Assembly (NCBI RefSeq): GCF_041060425.1
Contig: NZ_JAULBC010000005.1
Coordinates: 248,001 to 312,000 of the forward strand
Direction: 5' to 3'
DNA length: 64,000 nucleotides
Source: Danxiaibacter flavus
GTDB lineage: Bacteria > Bacteroidota > Bacteroidia > Chitinophagales > Chitinophagaceae
In this document: piece after piece, positions 25,466-33,856 of the stretch
Layout: each line of letters opens with the position of its first letter
Numbering within the stretch: the stretch's first letter is position 1
Notes under the pieces: generated by a model
Database searches by the model: none
What the model saw: only the letters and a program-made list of their open reading frames with translations
What the model was told of the DNA's origin: nothing
Program-made: the position numbers and the translations under genes

Positions 25466-25501
25466 ATACATCGTACATCTAAAATCGTACACCGTACACT
25501 C
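25466..25501 (-). repeat. Heptad repeat (GTACGAT/TTTAGAT family) downstream of the DUF2461 gene
   Basis: Read on the minus strand: GTACGGTGTACGATTTTAGA and TGTACGATG. It begins within a few bases of the stop at 25505 and uses the same words as after the M13 gene, again in sense. Confidence 0.65.
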
Positions 25502-25504
25502 GCA

Positions 25505-26173
25505 TCATCCCTCAATTCCCCGGTTAATAAACTTCACCATTGGTTGCAATGCATCAAATGCAGATGTAATTTTTTTAAGAAGTCCTTTATCCGTCAAGTC
25601 AGCATCCGTTAGTGGTTGCATGGCTAAATAACTTTTCAGTTTGATGAATTCAATGGCAGGATTTGTATCATCATATCCTTTCGGTGGCCTGCTTAAACTT
25701 ACATCACCACCTTTATAAAGTTCTTTGTAAACACCGGTGAACTTTTTATTGGAGATGATCTTGCCAAACTCATCAAAACAATAATCAACTTCCTGTCTCA
25801 CTTTTTTTAGCTCATTGGGCATTGGCATCCAAAGGCCGCCACCGACAAAACTTTCACCCGGCTGGCAATGAAAATAATATCCGGCATAAATGCTTTTTTT
25901 TCCGCCGCGATTAATGCTTGCACCAAAATTATTTTTGTAAGGAGATTTGTCTTTGCTAAACCGTACATCCCTGTTAATGCGGAACACACAATCCTTTGCC
26001 AGCAATGATGCCAGGTCTTCATCTTTCTTTGCGTGAATATCTATTATCTGCTGCACCAGTTGCAGAAAATCGGCTTTAGCGTTGTCATATGCTTTGCGGT
26101 TGGCATCAAACCATTCTTTGGTATTGTTCCTTGTAAGATCTTTCAGAAACTTGATCGTTGCGCTCTGTAACAT
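25505..26173 (-). CDS. DUF2461 family protein
   Basis: A 222-residue cytosolic protein of the DUF2461/TIGR02453 family. Signature segments are FLKDLTRNNTKEWFDANRKAYDNAKADF at the N-terminus, CVFRINRDVRFSKDKSPYKNNFGASI in the middle, GYYFHCQPGESFVGGGLWMP, and the C-terminal LSRPPKGYDDTNPAIEFIKLKSY. It is widespread and of unknown biochemical role. The start MLQSATIKFL is the only reasonable one. It is followed by heptad repeats. Confidence 0.92.
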   Translation of the reverse strand: MLQSATIKFLKDLTRNNTKEWFDANRKAYDNAKADFLQLVQQIIDIHAKKDEDLASLLAKDCVFRINRDVRFSKDKSPYKNNFGASINRGGKKSIYAGYYFHCQPGESFVGGGLWMPMPNELKKVRQEVDYCFDEFGKIISNKKFTGVYKELYKGGDVSLSRPPKGYDDTNPAIEFIKLKSYLAMQPLTDADLTDKGLLKKITSAFDALQPMVKFINRGIEG

Positions 26174-26296
26174 TGAAACGGTTTTATTTGAAGTATTGAT
26201 CAGTGTATTAAATCACACACTAAAAGTAGTATTGTTTCTATAATTTTTGGGGCAATGATCTGTGGAAGGATCTTTAAGGGTAAAGCAGTTAAATCA

Positions 26297-26875
26297 CTAT
26301 ACTGTAACGTAACCCCAGTTTTCACCGTTCTTGATCCTCGTGATAGCCATTTCACTTATGCCATATTTTTCTGCCATTTGCTTATAGGTCAATCTTCGTT
26401 TCGGATTGGCAAGGCTTTGCTTGATCTGCTTAACCTGCATCAGTGTTAACTTCAGACCTTTCTTTTGCCTTACCGGATTTTCTTTGGCTTTTTGTTTTGC
26501 TGCAAGTACTGCGGGATTTTCCATATTGTGTACGGCCACTTCTTCCTGGCTTGCCCATCTTAAGTTGGAGACCCTGTTATCTTTCTTATCATGGTTTAAG
26601 TGTATTACCATAGAGCGGTTTGGACCAGGGTGTTTCAAGAAATAATCAGCAACCAATCTATGGCAAAGAAAAGCGGGATAATCGTCTTTAACTTTCAGCC
26701 TTAAAATTGTATAGCCCTCTATGGTTGAGCCGTGTAATAATACACCGTCTTTCTTTAGATCTTTTGTGTAAGATGCCATCCGGCCCATGTTGCTGATGGC
26801 GTACATTTTCTGAAGTTGTTGCCAGTTTTTAAAGATAATTTGTTTCCATTTTTCTTGGGGAAGGTTGGTAATCAT
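26297..26875 (-). CDS. NUMOD4/HNH homing-type endonuclease
   Basis: A 192-residue protein. The N-terminus EKWKQIIFKNWQQLQKMYAISNMGRMAS is a NUMOD4 domain, followed by an HNH nuclease region with CHRLVADYF and VIHLNHDKKDNRVSNLRWAS, and a C-terminal DNA-binding segment with a helix-turn-helix (LTYKQMAEKYGISEMAITRIKNG). Such proteins are stand-alone homing or phage-type endonucleases. The ATG at 26875 is taken; upstream codons run into the tail of gldA, which ends 63 bases away. No intron or disrupted gene is seen beside it, so it is free-standing. Confidence 0.85.
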   Translation of the reverse strand: MITNLPQEKWKQIIFKNWQQLQKMYAISNMGRMASYTKDLKKDGVLLHGSTIEGYTILRLKVKDDYPAFLCHRLVADYFLKHPGPNRSMVIHLNHDKKDNRVSNLRWASQEEVAVHNMENPAVLAAKQKAKENPVRQKKGLKLTLMQVKQIKQSLANPKRRLTYKQMAEKYGISEMAITRIKNGENWGYVTV

Positions 26876-26938
26876 ATTTAACGGTTTAAGAGTAAAGTAT
26901 AAAAATTCTTTTTCTGTTACAATGTGCGAAAACATGTA

Positions 26939-27844
26939 TCAGGAAGAAGTCAGGGACCGGAAAATATCTTCCAGGTTGTTGCCTTCAGTCTGTAGCGAAA
27001 CAATGTTCAGATTGCGATCAATTGACAACTGCAATAATTGTTTGCGTGCGTCTTCAGGGTTTGAGGTAAACAACCGCCAGCTATTTTCATTTATCCGGGT
27101 AACGCTGTTGACAGCAACAAGATCTTCCAGCCACTTACTGTCAACAATCTCTTTAAATGTAACTGCAACCATGTTGCCCTGCCTGCGTGTCTGCAAGCTA
27201 TGCAGCGTATCGTCGGCAACAATTTCACCTTTGTTAATAATAATAATGCGATCACAAACAGCTTCTACTTCCTGCAGGATATGAGAGGAAAATAAAACAG
27301 TTTTATCTTTCCCCTGTTGCTTTATAACATTTCTTATTTCTATGATTTGATTGGGATCCAGCCCGCTTGTAGGCTCATCAAGAATCAGCACTTCCGGATC
27401 ATGTATCAGTGCCGCGGCAAGGCCGGTACGTTGTTTATATCCTTTTGATAATTGTCCGATTTTTTTGTTCTGTTCAACCTGCAATCCAACCATGTCAATA
27501 ACACGCTGAACATTCTTTGCCACATCAGATAGTCCGTACACACCTGCTACAAAATTCAGGTATTCCTTCACATACATGTCGTAGTACAGAGGATTGGCTT
27601 CCGGCAGATAACCGGTTTTTCTTTTTGCTTTCAACGGTTCAGTTGAAACATCAATACCGGTAACGGTTGCCACCCCTGCGTCCTGCTGCAGATAGCCGGC
27701 GATAATTTTCATTGTTGTACTTTTTCCGGCGCCATTCGGACCAAGAAAACCCACGATCTCACCCTTACGTACGGAAAAGGAAATATTATTGACAGCCTTT
27801 TGAGTCCCGTATGTCTTTAGTAATTCTTTTACTTCAATTGACAT
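26939..27844 (-). CDS. gldA: Gliding-motility ABC transporter ATP-binding protein GldA
   Basis: A 301-residue ABC ATPase. Walker A GPNGAGKST is at 35-43, the Q-loop region follows, the signature LSKGYKQR is near 133, and Walker B VLILDEPTSGLDP near 152-164. The C-terminal domain (LQTEGNNLEDIFRSLTSS) is that of GldA, which with GldF and GldG forms an ABC transporter needed for gliding in some Bacteroidota; those partners are not in the window. The -7 box ends 5 bases before the ATG, so the mRNA may be leaderless. General ABC-2 export ATPase is the alternative name. Confidence 0.88.
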   Translation of the reverse strand: MSIEVKELLKTYGTQKAVNNISFSVRKGEIVGFLGPNGAGKSTTMKIIAGYLQQDAGVATVTGIDVSTEPLKAKRKTGYLPEANPLYYDMYVKEYLNFVAGVYGLSDVAKNVQRVIDMVGLQVEQNKKIGQLSKGYKQRTGLAAALIHDPEVLILDEPTSGLDPNQIIEIRNVIKQQGKDKTVLFSSHILQEVEAVCDRIIIINKGEIVADDTLHSLQTRRQGNMVAVTFKEIVDSKWLEDLVAVNSVTRINENSWRLFTSNPEDARKQLLQLSIDRNLNIVSLQTEGNNLEDIFRSLTSS

Positions 27845-27849
27845 AGAGC

Positions 27850-27857
27850 CAAAGATA
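27850..27857 (-). promoter_or_regulatory. gldA promoter -7 box (TATCTTTG), 5 bases before the ATG
   Basis: TATCTTTG-N5-ATG on the minus strand. If transcription starts at the usual distance, the first transcribed base is at or next to the start codon. Confidence 0.55.
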
Positions 27858-27932
27858 GTTATTCTGTAATTTGTTTATAAATGACCTTTATCATGTAGAA
27901 AAAGCAGATAAGCGATCAGTATCAGCTCTTAA

Positions 27933-28985
27933 TTATGAAGCTATTGCACGCGCTTCTGTAACACGGCTCAGGCAATAGAAAGCAGCTCCCATTAAGGCAG
28001 CTTTATCATTCATAATGATGTTTACCGGCACATCTTCAAGCATCTCCTGCATACGATCGCAGTTAAGAAAATGTTCTACAAAAGCAGAAGATTGCAGCAA
28101 CGTTTTTATTTTTGGAGGAATCCCCCCTCCCAAATAAATTCCTCCTGTCGCTTTCATTTTTAGCACCATGTTAGAACACTCGCGGGCCAGGTATTTTACA
28201 AACAATTCCATTGTTTGCTTAGCAATCTCAGAAGTTCCGGCAATGGCCGCTTCGCTAATGGCGGCAGAGTCATCTTCATATTTAAATTTCTCCTGCAACC
28301 ATTGTTCTTCTTTATATTTTCCGCTTTCTTTTAAAAATGAGTAAATGGAAGTAATACCCGGACCTGAGACCAATCGTTCCCAACTAACTACGTCAAACTT
28401 TTTTGATAGGTAATCGAGTATCTCTACGTCAGTACCGGTACGTGGTGAAAAATCGCAATGTCCTCCTTCCGTTGCAAAAGGATGAAAATAAGTGCCATCC
28501 CAATAAAGTCCAGCTTCGCCTAAACCTGTGCCTGGGGCGACAATCGCAGCATTGCCTTTTATACCGGGATTCCCTTTGTAGATATTACAGATATCATCTT
28601 TATCCAAACACGCAAGACCATAAGCATTTGCTTCAAGGTCATTAATAAGCAAAACATCTTTGATGCCCGTTCCCTGTGCAATTTCGTCTGCCGTTAATAC
28701 CCAGGAAATATTGACAAGATCTGCCCGGTTATTAATTACTGGACCAGCAACACCTGCGCAAAGGCAGTGTGGCTTTATGTTGCTGCCAATTTCCTGCAGA
28801 AACTCACAGGCAATTTGTGTAAACGATGAATAGTTTTGGGTGTGATACTGTTTAGCATTCAGTTGCTTCATGCTGCCGTCCGCAAACTGGTATACAGCAA
28901 TATTTACTTTGGTACCGCCAACGTCTGCGGCTACGACCGTCGCATTTGCTTTAGGTAAACGGTCGCTGAAAATTAATGGTAGCAA
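27933..28985 (-). CDS. glk: Glucokinase
   Basis: A 350-residue hexokinase-fold glucokinase (Glk type, not ROK, judged from the absence of a Cys-rich zinc motif) that phosphorylates glucose with ATP. Motifs are VVAADVGGTKVNIAVY (phosphate 1), LLINDLEANAYGL, VAPGTGLGEAGLYWDG and the sugar-binding EGGHCDFSPR, then GGIYLGGGIPPKI. No ATG lies in frame at the N-terminus; the start is TTG at 28985, 38 bases downstream of a -7 box. It is followed by gldA on the same strand after 88 bases. Confidence 0.94.
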   Translation of the reverse strand: MLPLIFSDRLPKANATVVAADVGGTKVNIAVYQFADGSMKQLNAKQYHTQNYSSFTQIACEFLQEIGSNIKPHCLCAGVAGPVINNRADLVNISWVLTADEIAQGTGIKDVLLINDLEANAYGLACLDKDDICNIYKGNPGIKGNAAIVAPGTGLGEAGLYWDGTYFHPFATEGGHCDFSPRTGTDVEILDYLSKKFDVVSWERLVSGPGITSIYSFLKESGKYKEEQWLQEKFKYEDDSAAISEAAIAGTSEIAKQTMELFVKYLARECSNMVLKMKATGGIYLGGGIPPKIKTLLQSSAFVEHFLNCDRMQEMLEDVPVNIIMNDKAALMGAAFYCLSRVTEARAIAS

Positions 28986-29023
28986 ACTGATAGCATTTTA
29001 ATGTAAAACAATCAATTACAGTA

Positions 29024-29031
29024 CAAAGATA
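29024..29031 (-). promoter_or_regulatory. glk promoter -7 box (TATCTTTG)
   Basis: A perfect TAnnTTTG match 38 bases before the TTG start on the minus strand; the -33 element is weak. Confidence 0.5.
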
Positions 29032-29073
29032 TCTCCAGCTATTTCGCAGACACCTGATATTAGTCACGACGAA

Positions 29074-31080
29074 CTAATATCGCTGAAGCTTTTTAACACA
29101 TTCATCCAATCGTGCTTTGGCAAGAAAGTTCTTTTCCAGATCTGCATTAAAGGGAACAGGCGTATCAAGGCTTGCGCAGCGAATAACAGGCGCATCAAGC
29201 ATTTCAAAACAGTGCTCACTTATCCATGCACTTATTTCGCCGCCTATACCGCCGGTTAATGTATCCTCATGCAGGATCAATACTTTTCCGGTTCTTGCAA
29301 CTGAAGCTTTGATCGCACCATAGTCAAGCGGAGCCAATGACCTCAGATCAATAATATCAAAAGATGTGTCAGCATGCCGGGCGGCATATTCCAGAGCCCA
29401 GTGTACACCAAGGCCATAGGTGATGATACTTATGTCATTGCCTTTTTGTACTATCCTGGCCTTTCCGATCTCGGTTTCATAGTACATCTCTGGCACCACA
29501 TCACTTACACTTCTGTATAAAGCCTTATGTTCAAAAAACAAAACAGGGTTAGGATCATTGATGGCCGCAATCAATAAACCTTTTGCATCAGCAGCAGATG
29601 AAGGATACACAACCTTCAGCCCGGGAACATGTGTAAACCATGCTTCGTTGCTTTGTGAATGAAAAGGGCCGCCACCCACACCGGCACCTGTTGGCATGCG
29701 TATAACAACATCAGCGTTTTGGCCCCAGCGGTAGTGGATCTTTGCAAGATTATTCACAATCTGGTTAAAACCCACACTAACAAAATCCGCAAATTGCATC
29801 TCTACAACACTCTTATATTGTTGAAGACTCAGGCCCAAAGCTGTGCCCACTATTGCGCTTTCGCATAACGGTGTATTACGGACCCTGGCTTTACCAAACT
29901 CCTCAACCAATCCTTCAGTAACTTTAAAAGCCCCTCCGTATTCAGCAATATCCTGTCCCATCAAAACAAGCTTCGGATGCTTTTGCATTGATTGATACAG
30001 ACCTTCCTTTATAGCATCAATAAAACGTTTTTGCGCAACATCACTGGCAGAAGCTAGAAGTTTATCAGCAACATCAATTACAGGAACGTCCGTATCTTTT
30101 AGATCCGGTGCGTAAACATCTCTTAACTCTTCGTTGCTGTCAGCAACAACAGGTACCTCATCAAATGCTGTGGCAAGTTCCCGCTCAATCTTTTCTTTGA
30201 TATCGCTTTTTATCCTGCTAAGTTCCTCTTCGCTTAAAACACCCTGTAATAAAAACTGTTCGTAATTTCTGATGGGGTCTTTTTCAGCCCAGATATCGAA
30301 CAATTCGGCGGGTACATATTTCGTTCCGCTGGCTTCTTCATGGCCACGCATCCGGAACGTCATGCACTCTATCAGGTATGGCTTCTGTTCGCGTAAACAA
30401 TAGTCTCTTACGCCTTTGATTGTATCAATTACCGTGAGAATGTTATTTCCATCAATCTGTACACCTTCGATCCCATAACCTTTTGCCCGATCAACCAAAC
30501 GTTCACATTTATATTGCTCACTAACCGGTGTACTTAATCCGTAGCCATTATTTTCAATAACAAAAATTACAGGCAGGTTCCATACCGCCGCCACATTCAG
30601 TGCTTCATGAAAGTCACCTTCACTCGTTCCCCCGTCTCCTGTAAAAGCAAGTGAAACTTGCTGTTGAGAAGAAAGTTTGTGCGCAAGTGCTGTACCGTTA
30701 GCAACGGCAAGTTGTGGCCCCAAATGAGAGATCATTCCGCAGATATGATGTTCTGCTGATCCGAAATGGAAGCTTCGCTCTCTTCCTTTACTACAGCAGT
30801 TCCGGTTGCCTTGCCATTGCATAAATAGATTGTGAAGCGGCATATTGCGTGTAGTAAAAACACCGAGATTACGATGTAGTGGCATGATCCAATCATCATC
30901 CTGCAAAGCATATGTACAACCAACAGCAATGGCTTCCTGGCCAATTCCACTAAACCATTTACTTATTTTACCCTGCCGCAACAACAGCAGCATTTTTTCT
31001 TCTATGAGTCTGGGCAGCAATAGTTTGTGATAAATATCGATCAATGCTTCATTCGAAAATAAATCCCTCGAAAACTCCAT
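29074..31080 (-). CDS. Fused alpha-beta 2-oxoacid dehydrogenase E1 component
   Basis: A 668-residue thiamine-diphosphate enzyme in which the E1 alpha (about 1-330) and E1 beta (about 345-668) subunits are one chain. The TPP motif is GDGGTSEGDFHEALNVAA...VIENN, and the alpha domain also has FTTRNMPLHNLF. The beta domain has VLMGQDIAEYGGAFKVTEGLVEEFG, RVRNTPLCESAIVGTALGLS and the C-terminal LHEDTLTGGIGGEI. It fits the branched-chain 2-oxoisovalerate dehydrogenase type, which in Bacteroidota is often fused. The E2 and E3 partners are not nearby. It is divergent from the SPFH operon. Confidence 0.92.
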   Translation of the reverse strand: MEFSRDLFSNEALIDIYHKLLLPRLIEEKMLLLLRQGKISKWFSGIGQEAIAVGCTYALQDDDWIMPLHRNLGVFTTRNMPLHNLFMQWQGNRNCCSKGRERSFHFGSAEHHICGMISHLGPQLAVANGTALAHKLSSQQQVSLAFTGDGGTSEGDFHEALNVAAVWNLPVIFVIENNGYGLSTPVSEQYKCERLVDRAKGYGIEGVQIDGNNILTVIDTIKGVRDYCLREQKPYLIECMTFRMRGHEEASGTKYVPAELFDIWAEKDPIRNYEQFLLQGVLSEEELSRIKSDIKEKIERELATAFDEVPVVADSNEELRDVYAPDLKDTDVPVIDVADKLLASASDVAQKRFIDAIKEGLYQSMQKHPKLVLMGQDIAEYGGAFKVTEGLVEEFGKARVRNTPLCESAIVGTALGLSLQQYKSVVEMQFADFVSVGFNQIVNNLAKIHYRWGQNADVVIRMPTGAGVGGGPFHSQSNEAWFTHVPGLKVVYPSSAADAKGLLIAAINDPNPVLFFEHKALYRSVSDVVPEMYYETEIGKARIVQKGNDISIITYGLGVHWALEYAARHADTSFDIIDLRSLAPLDYGAIKASVARTGKVLILHEDTLTGGIGGEISAWISEHCFEMLDAPVIRCASLDTPVPFNADLEKNFLAKARLDECVKKLQRY

Positions 31081-31179
31081 AATATATGTTGAATAGTGAA
31101 AGTTAAGGAAAAGGAGCTACCAAAAAATAATCCCGTACCGACAGACGCAAATCTTATGATTTTGCAGCAGGCAAATACA

Positions 31180-31187
31180 TATATTTG
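31180..31187 (+). promoter_or_regulatory. -7 box (TATATTTG) of the small-membrane-protein/SPFH operon
   Basis: TATATTTG matches TAnnTTTG, 20 bases before the ATG at 31208. The -33 element is not well matched. Confidence 0.4.
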
Positions 31188-31207
31188 GTTGACAAATTAC
31201 TCAGCTC

Positions 31208-31384
31208 ATGAAGGCCCTGGCGAATTCATTGCGCATTGTCTTATTTATCGTACTGTCAACCGTAAACTTCGAGTACCTCATAAACAGGCAATCTTCCACA
31301 GTGTTATTAATAATCTCCATCCTGCTTGAAATTGTTCTGTTTTACTTCCTGATTTTCAAACTAATAAAGCAATACTTCTTATGA
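31208..31384 (+). CDS. 58-aa two-helix membrane protein coupled to SPFH gene
   Basis: ATG at 31208, TGA at 31382-31384. The product starts MKALANSLRIVLFIVLSTVN and continues through a polar stretch (FEYLINRQSS) to a second hydrophobic segment (TVLLIISILLEIVLFYFLIF) and a basic end (KLIKQYFL). Its stop codon overlaps the ATG of the next gene in the sequence ATGA, the hallmark of translational coupling. That overlap, the codon use and the clear two-helix design argue it is real. It likely sits in the same membrane as the SPFH protein and could be its partner. Confidence 0.7.
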   Translation: MKALANSLRIVLFIVLSTVNFEYLINRQSSTVLLIISILLEIVLFYFLIFKLIKQYFL

Positions 31385-32310
31385 TTTCTGTCTTCTTCTT
31401 TTTACTGTTTGCGGGCATTGCAATTGCATACGCGCTGAAGAAAACTGTTCCTGCTAAAACCGGAAACGCTCTTTTAGGGGTCCGTTTATATAAAACTATT
31501 GGGATAGCTGTTCTCGGGCTAATAATTGCCTTTATTCAGCCATTCGTATTGGAAAGAGTGGATGCCGGTCACGTGGGCATTAAGGTTAACCTTACAGGTG
31601 ACAATCGTGGTGTTAGCAAATTTGAATACAAAACCGGGTGGGTTATTTACAATACCTGGGTAAGCAAGTTGTATGAATTCCCAACGTTTCAGCAACATAT
31701 TGATTACCCCGAACAACAGGTGATCACCAAAGGTGGATTTAGTGCCACGATTAAGCCATCTTTCAACTATGCGCTTAAGCCGGGTGAAGTTGGCGACATG
31801 TTTCAGAACCTGCGTCTTGATGTAAGGAGCATTGAGCAACAATGGCTGCAAACGGCCATCGTCGGCACCGTTAACGACGTTGCAAACAAGTGGGCGGTAG
31901 ATGATATTTTCAATCAGCGCGAAAAATTTGAAAGCGATATTGTTACTGAAGCCAACCACAGGGTTTCAAAATGGTTCACTATCTCACAGCTTAGAACAAA
32001 TATAACTCCGCCGCAGGCACTGCAACAATCCATCGAAGCAAAAACAAAGGCCATCCAGGAAGTTCAGGTTGCCGAAAACCAGCGTTTGGTTGCCATTGCC
32101 GAAGGTGAAAGAAAAGTGGCGCAGGCCCGTGCTGATAGTGCTGCCCAGGTAATCCAGGCTGCGGGTGAGGCTGAAGCCATTCGAAGAAAACAGGTTTCCC
32201 TAAGTGCCAATTATATTGAATACATGAAAATTCAAAAATGGGATGGTAAGTTGCCGCAAGTGCAAAGTGGCAACGGAGGTGTATTGCTGCAGATGCCGAA
32301 ACCGGAGTAA
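31381..32310 (+). CDS. SPFH/prohibitin-family membrane protein
   Basis: A 309-residue membrane-anchored scaffold protein. Two hydrophobic segments (ISVFFFLLFAGIAIAYAL and TIGIAVLGLIIAFIQPFVL) are followed by a prohibitin-homology domain at about 58-210 (DAGHVGIKVNLTGDNRGVSKFEYKTGW, and VRSIEQQWLQTAIVGTVNDVAN). A long Ala/Glu/Gln-rich coiled coil (about 215-280) follows, with EVQVAENQRLVAIAEGERK and AGEAEAIRRKQVSLSANYIEYM. Such proteins form ring assemblies in the membrane. The ATG overlaps the stop of the 58-aa gene. Confidence 0.92.
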   Translation: MISVFFFLLFAGIAIAYALKKTVPAKTGNALLGVRLYKTIGIAVLGLIIAFIQPFVLERVDAGHVGIKVNLTGDNRGVSKFEYKTGWVIYNTWVSKLYEFPTFQQHIDYPEQQVITKGGFSATIKPSFNYALKPGEVGDMFQNLRLDVRSIEQQWLQTAIVGTVNDVANKWAVDDIFNQREKFESDIVTEANHRVSKWFTISQLRTNITPPQALQQSIEAKTKAIQEVQVAENQRLVAIAEGERKVAQARADSAAQVIQAAGEAEAIRRKQVSLSANYIEYMKIQKWDGKLPQVQSGNGGVLLQMPKPE

Positions 32311-32444
32311 CTTAATATGAAAATTTGGCACCGTGTTTTAAAAAGACTTGCCGCAATGTGAGCATTAATTAAACCGGAGAGCATATTTAAATCTGATGTT
32401 ACTTCGCTCTACGTATAATTAGAATATAATCTAATTACAAATCT

Positions 32445-32780
32445 TTACATTCCGTCCTTAATGTTTTCTATGATTTTTTTAAGTGTTCTGTTATCGATGT
32501 TATCGAATTCGGCCTTATCATAAATTGTAAGTAAATAAACTTCTTTATTTTCTGTGACCAGGTAGGTGATAACCCGAGCGCCACCGCTTTTACCCTTGGC
32601 CTTACTTCTTATGGCAACCCGAATTTTGTAAACGTCATTTCCTAACGACGTACCTGTCCTTGGATATAATGACAATGTATCAGCTAGATAATACAATTCG
32701 TCTTTTAAGGATGGGTATTTTTTGATAAGCCGTTTGGCTTCTTTTCTAAATTTGTCAATTAGGACAACCTTATAGTTCAT
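32445..32780 (-). CDS. RelE/ParE-superfamily toxin
   Basis: A 111-residue protein of the RelE/ParE mRNA-interferase superfamily. The pattern is an N-terminal helix FRKEAKRLIKKYPSLKDELYYL, then TGTSLGNDVYKIRVAIRSKAKGKSGGARVITYLV, and the C-terminal VYLLTIYDKAEFDNIDNRTLKKIIENI. Its gene overlaps the antitoxin gene by 11 bases on the same strand, as in co-translated toxin-antitoxin pairs. The ribosome-dependent RNase role is family knowledge. Confidence 0.85.
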   Translation of the reverse strand: MNYKVVLIDKFRKEAKRLIKKYPSLKDELYYLADTLSLYPRTGTSLGNDVYKIRVAIRSKAKGKSGGARVITYLVTENKEVYLLTIYDKAEFDNIDNRTLKKIIENIKDGM

Positions 32781-32988
32781 TCAGAAATTCCTTGAGAGTT
32801 TGTTTTTTACTCCTTGTCCTTTTAAGGAGTGCCACTTCCTCAAACGCCTCTTTCAAATCAGATCTTATTTTAAGTGTTTGCTCGTATTTTCTTAACCTTA
32901 AAAGAAGTTTTTCCCACTCCACCAAAGGTAGCTTTACCGCATTAGGATTGCCCTTATTGTCTTTTAAGTATTCAACAGAGATTTTCAT
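32770..32988 (-). CDS. Antitoxin of the RelE-like module
   Basis: A 72-residue acidic/basic helical protein encoded directly upstream of the RelE-like toxin and overlapping it by 11 bases. The N-terminal segment KISVEYLKDNKGNPNAVKLPLVEWEKLLLRLRKYE is of the type found with Bacteroidota RelE partners. The C-terminal helix (KKQTLKEFLNEL) would wrap the toxin. The -7 box ends 4 bases before the ATG. The antitoxin role follows from gene order. Confidence 0.8.
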   Translation of the reverse strand: MKISVEYLKDNKGNPNAVKLPLVEWEKLLLRLRKYEQTLKIRSDLKEAFEEVALLKRTRSKKQTLKEFLNEL

Positions 32989-32992
32989 AATT

Positions 32993-33000
32993 CAAATGTA
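32993..33000 (-). promoter_or_regulatory. Promoter -7 box (TACATTTG) of the TA operon, 4 bases before ATG
   Basis: TACATTTG-N4-ATG on the minus strand. A leaderless mRNA is likely if this is the promoter. Confidence 0.5.
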
Positions 33001-33085
33001 ATTTTTTTTACAACAAATGAGACACAGAAAATACGAGAATGTTACACCTAAACAAGATCTGATTTTTCGCGACGATCCTTTTCCC

Positions 33086-33787
33086 TTACTCAAACCTGCT
33101 CCACTCCTCTTTTATCTTATCGCCTTTTGAGCTTTGACCGCTGTGTTCCCATTTTGTGCCATCCACTTTTGCGTCAAAAGTCAGGTTCATGCCTACTTTT
33201 GAGCTATCACGGGAGAAGAATTCTATTGTTTCCGTGTATTTGCCGTCTTTGAGTATGTAGGTTCCGCCGCCAGTTCCAAAAAATTCACCGGTAGATGTGT
33301 TCATTGCTATCCACTGAAAGCGTGTGCCGGATAAGATCTTAATTGTCTTTCTTGGACCATCTTCAATTACCTGCATAGAGCCATTGTTGTCTCTTGCACT
33401 GATGCGCCATGCTCCTGCCAAGACTTCATTGCCGCCATCAAGGTTGGTGAATGTTATATCGTTGCCGTTGAAATTAACGGTGAGTTCATTATTGTCTGAT
33501 GAAAAAGTATTCGTTTCAGTCTTGCCAACCTTAGATTGATCGACTGTATTAAATTTTATAGTAGAAGCACTGGTATTTCCACTTACAATGTATGTTCCGC
33601 CCCATGAAGAGATAAACTTTTTATTATCCTTATCAAATACGGTGTAGGTAAAATAACCCGGGGTTAATAAAAGAACATGCTCGGTTGATCCGTCTTTTTT
33701 AACCCATGCGCTGTAATCCTGCGCGAAGAGTTGTCCTGTAAAGCACATGCAAATAAAGAGAAACAGAGCGGTGGTAAATTTCTTCAT
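33086..33787 (-). CDS. Secreted protein with two internal beta-repeat units
   Basis: A 233-residue protein with a signal peptide (KKFTTALFLFICMCFTGQLFA, cleavage before Q). The mature chain has two homologous halves: SWGGTYIVSGNTSASTIKFN with DQSKVGK in the first, and GGTYILKDGKYTETIEFF with DSSKVGM in the second. Each half looks like the small lipocalin-like unit seen in secreted Bacteroidota proteins of DUF4488 type; the assignment is tentative. It is likely a periplasmic or outer-surface ligand binder. No catalytic residues were recognised. Confidence 0.75.
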   Translation of the reverse strand: MKKFTTALFLFICMCFTGQLFAQDYSAWVKKDGSTEHVLLLTPGYFTYTVFDKDNKKFISSWGGTYIVSGNTSASTIKFNTVDQSKVGKTETNTFSSDNNELTVNFNGNDITFTNLDGGNEVLAGAWRISARDNNGSMQVIEDGPRKTIKILSGTRFQWIAMNTSTGEFFGTGGGTYILKDGKYTETIEFFSRDSSKVGMNLTFDAKVDGTKWEHSGQSSKGDKIKEEWSRFE

Positions 33788-33856
33788 ACAACAAGTTTTT
33801 TTGGTGAGTCTTAAAGTTCAGGAATATTGATGAGTAAAGCAAGTTAATTGATTAGG

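Noticed and set aside
31096..31329. 77-codon open frame upstream of SPFH gene
   Set aside because: It overlaps the better-supported 58-aa membrane protein in another frame and has no recognisable features.
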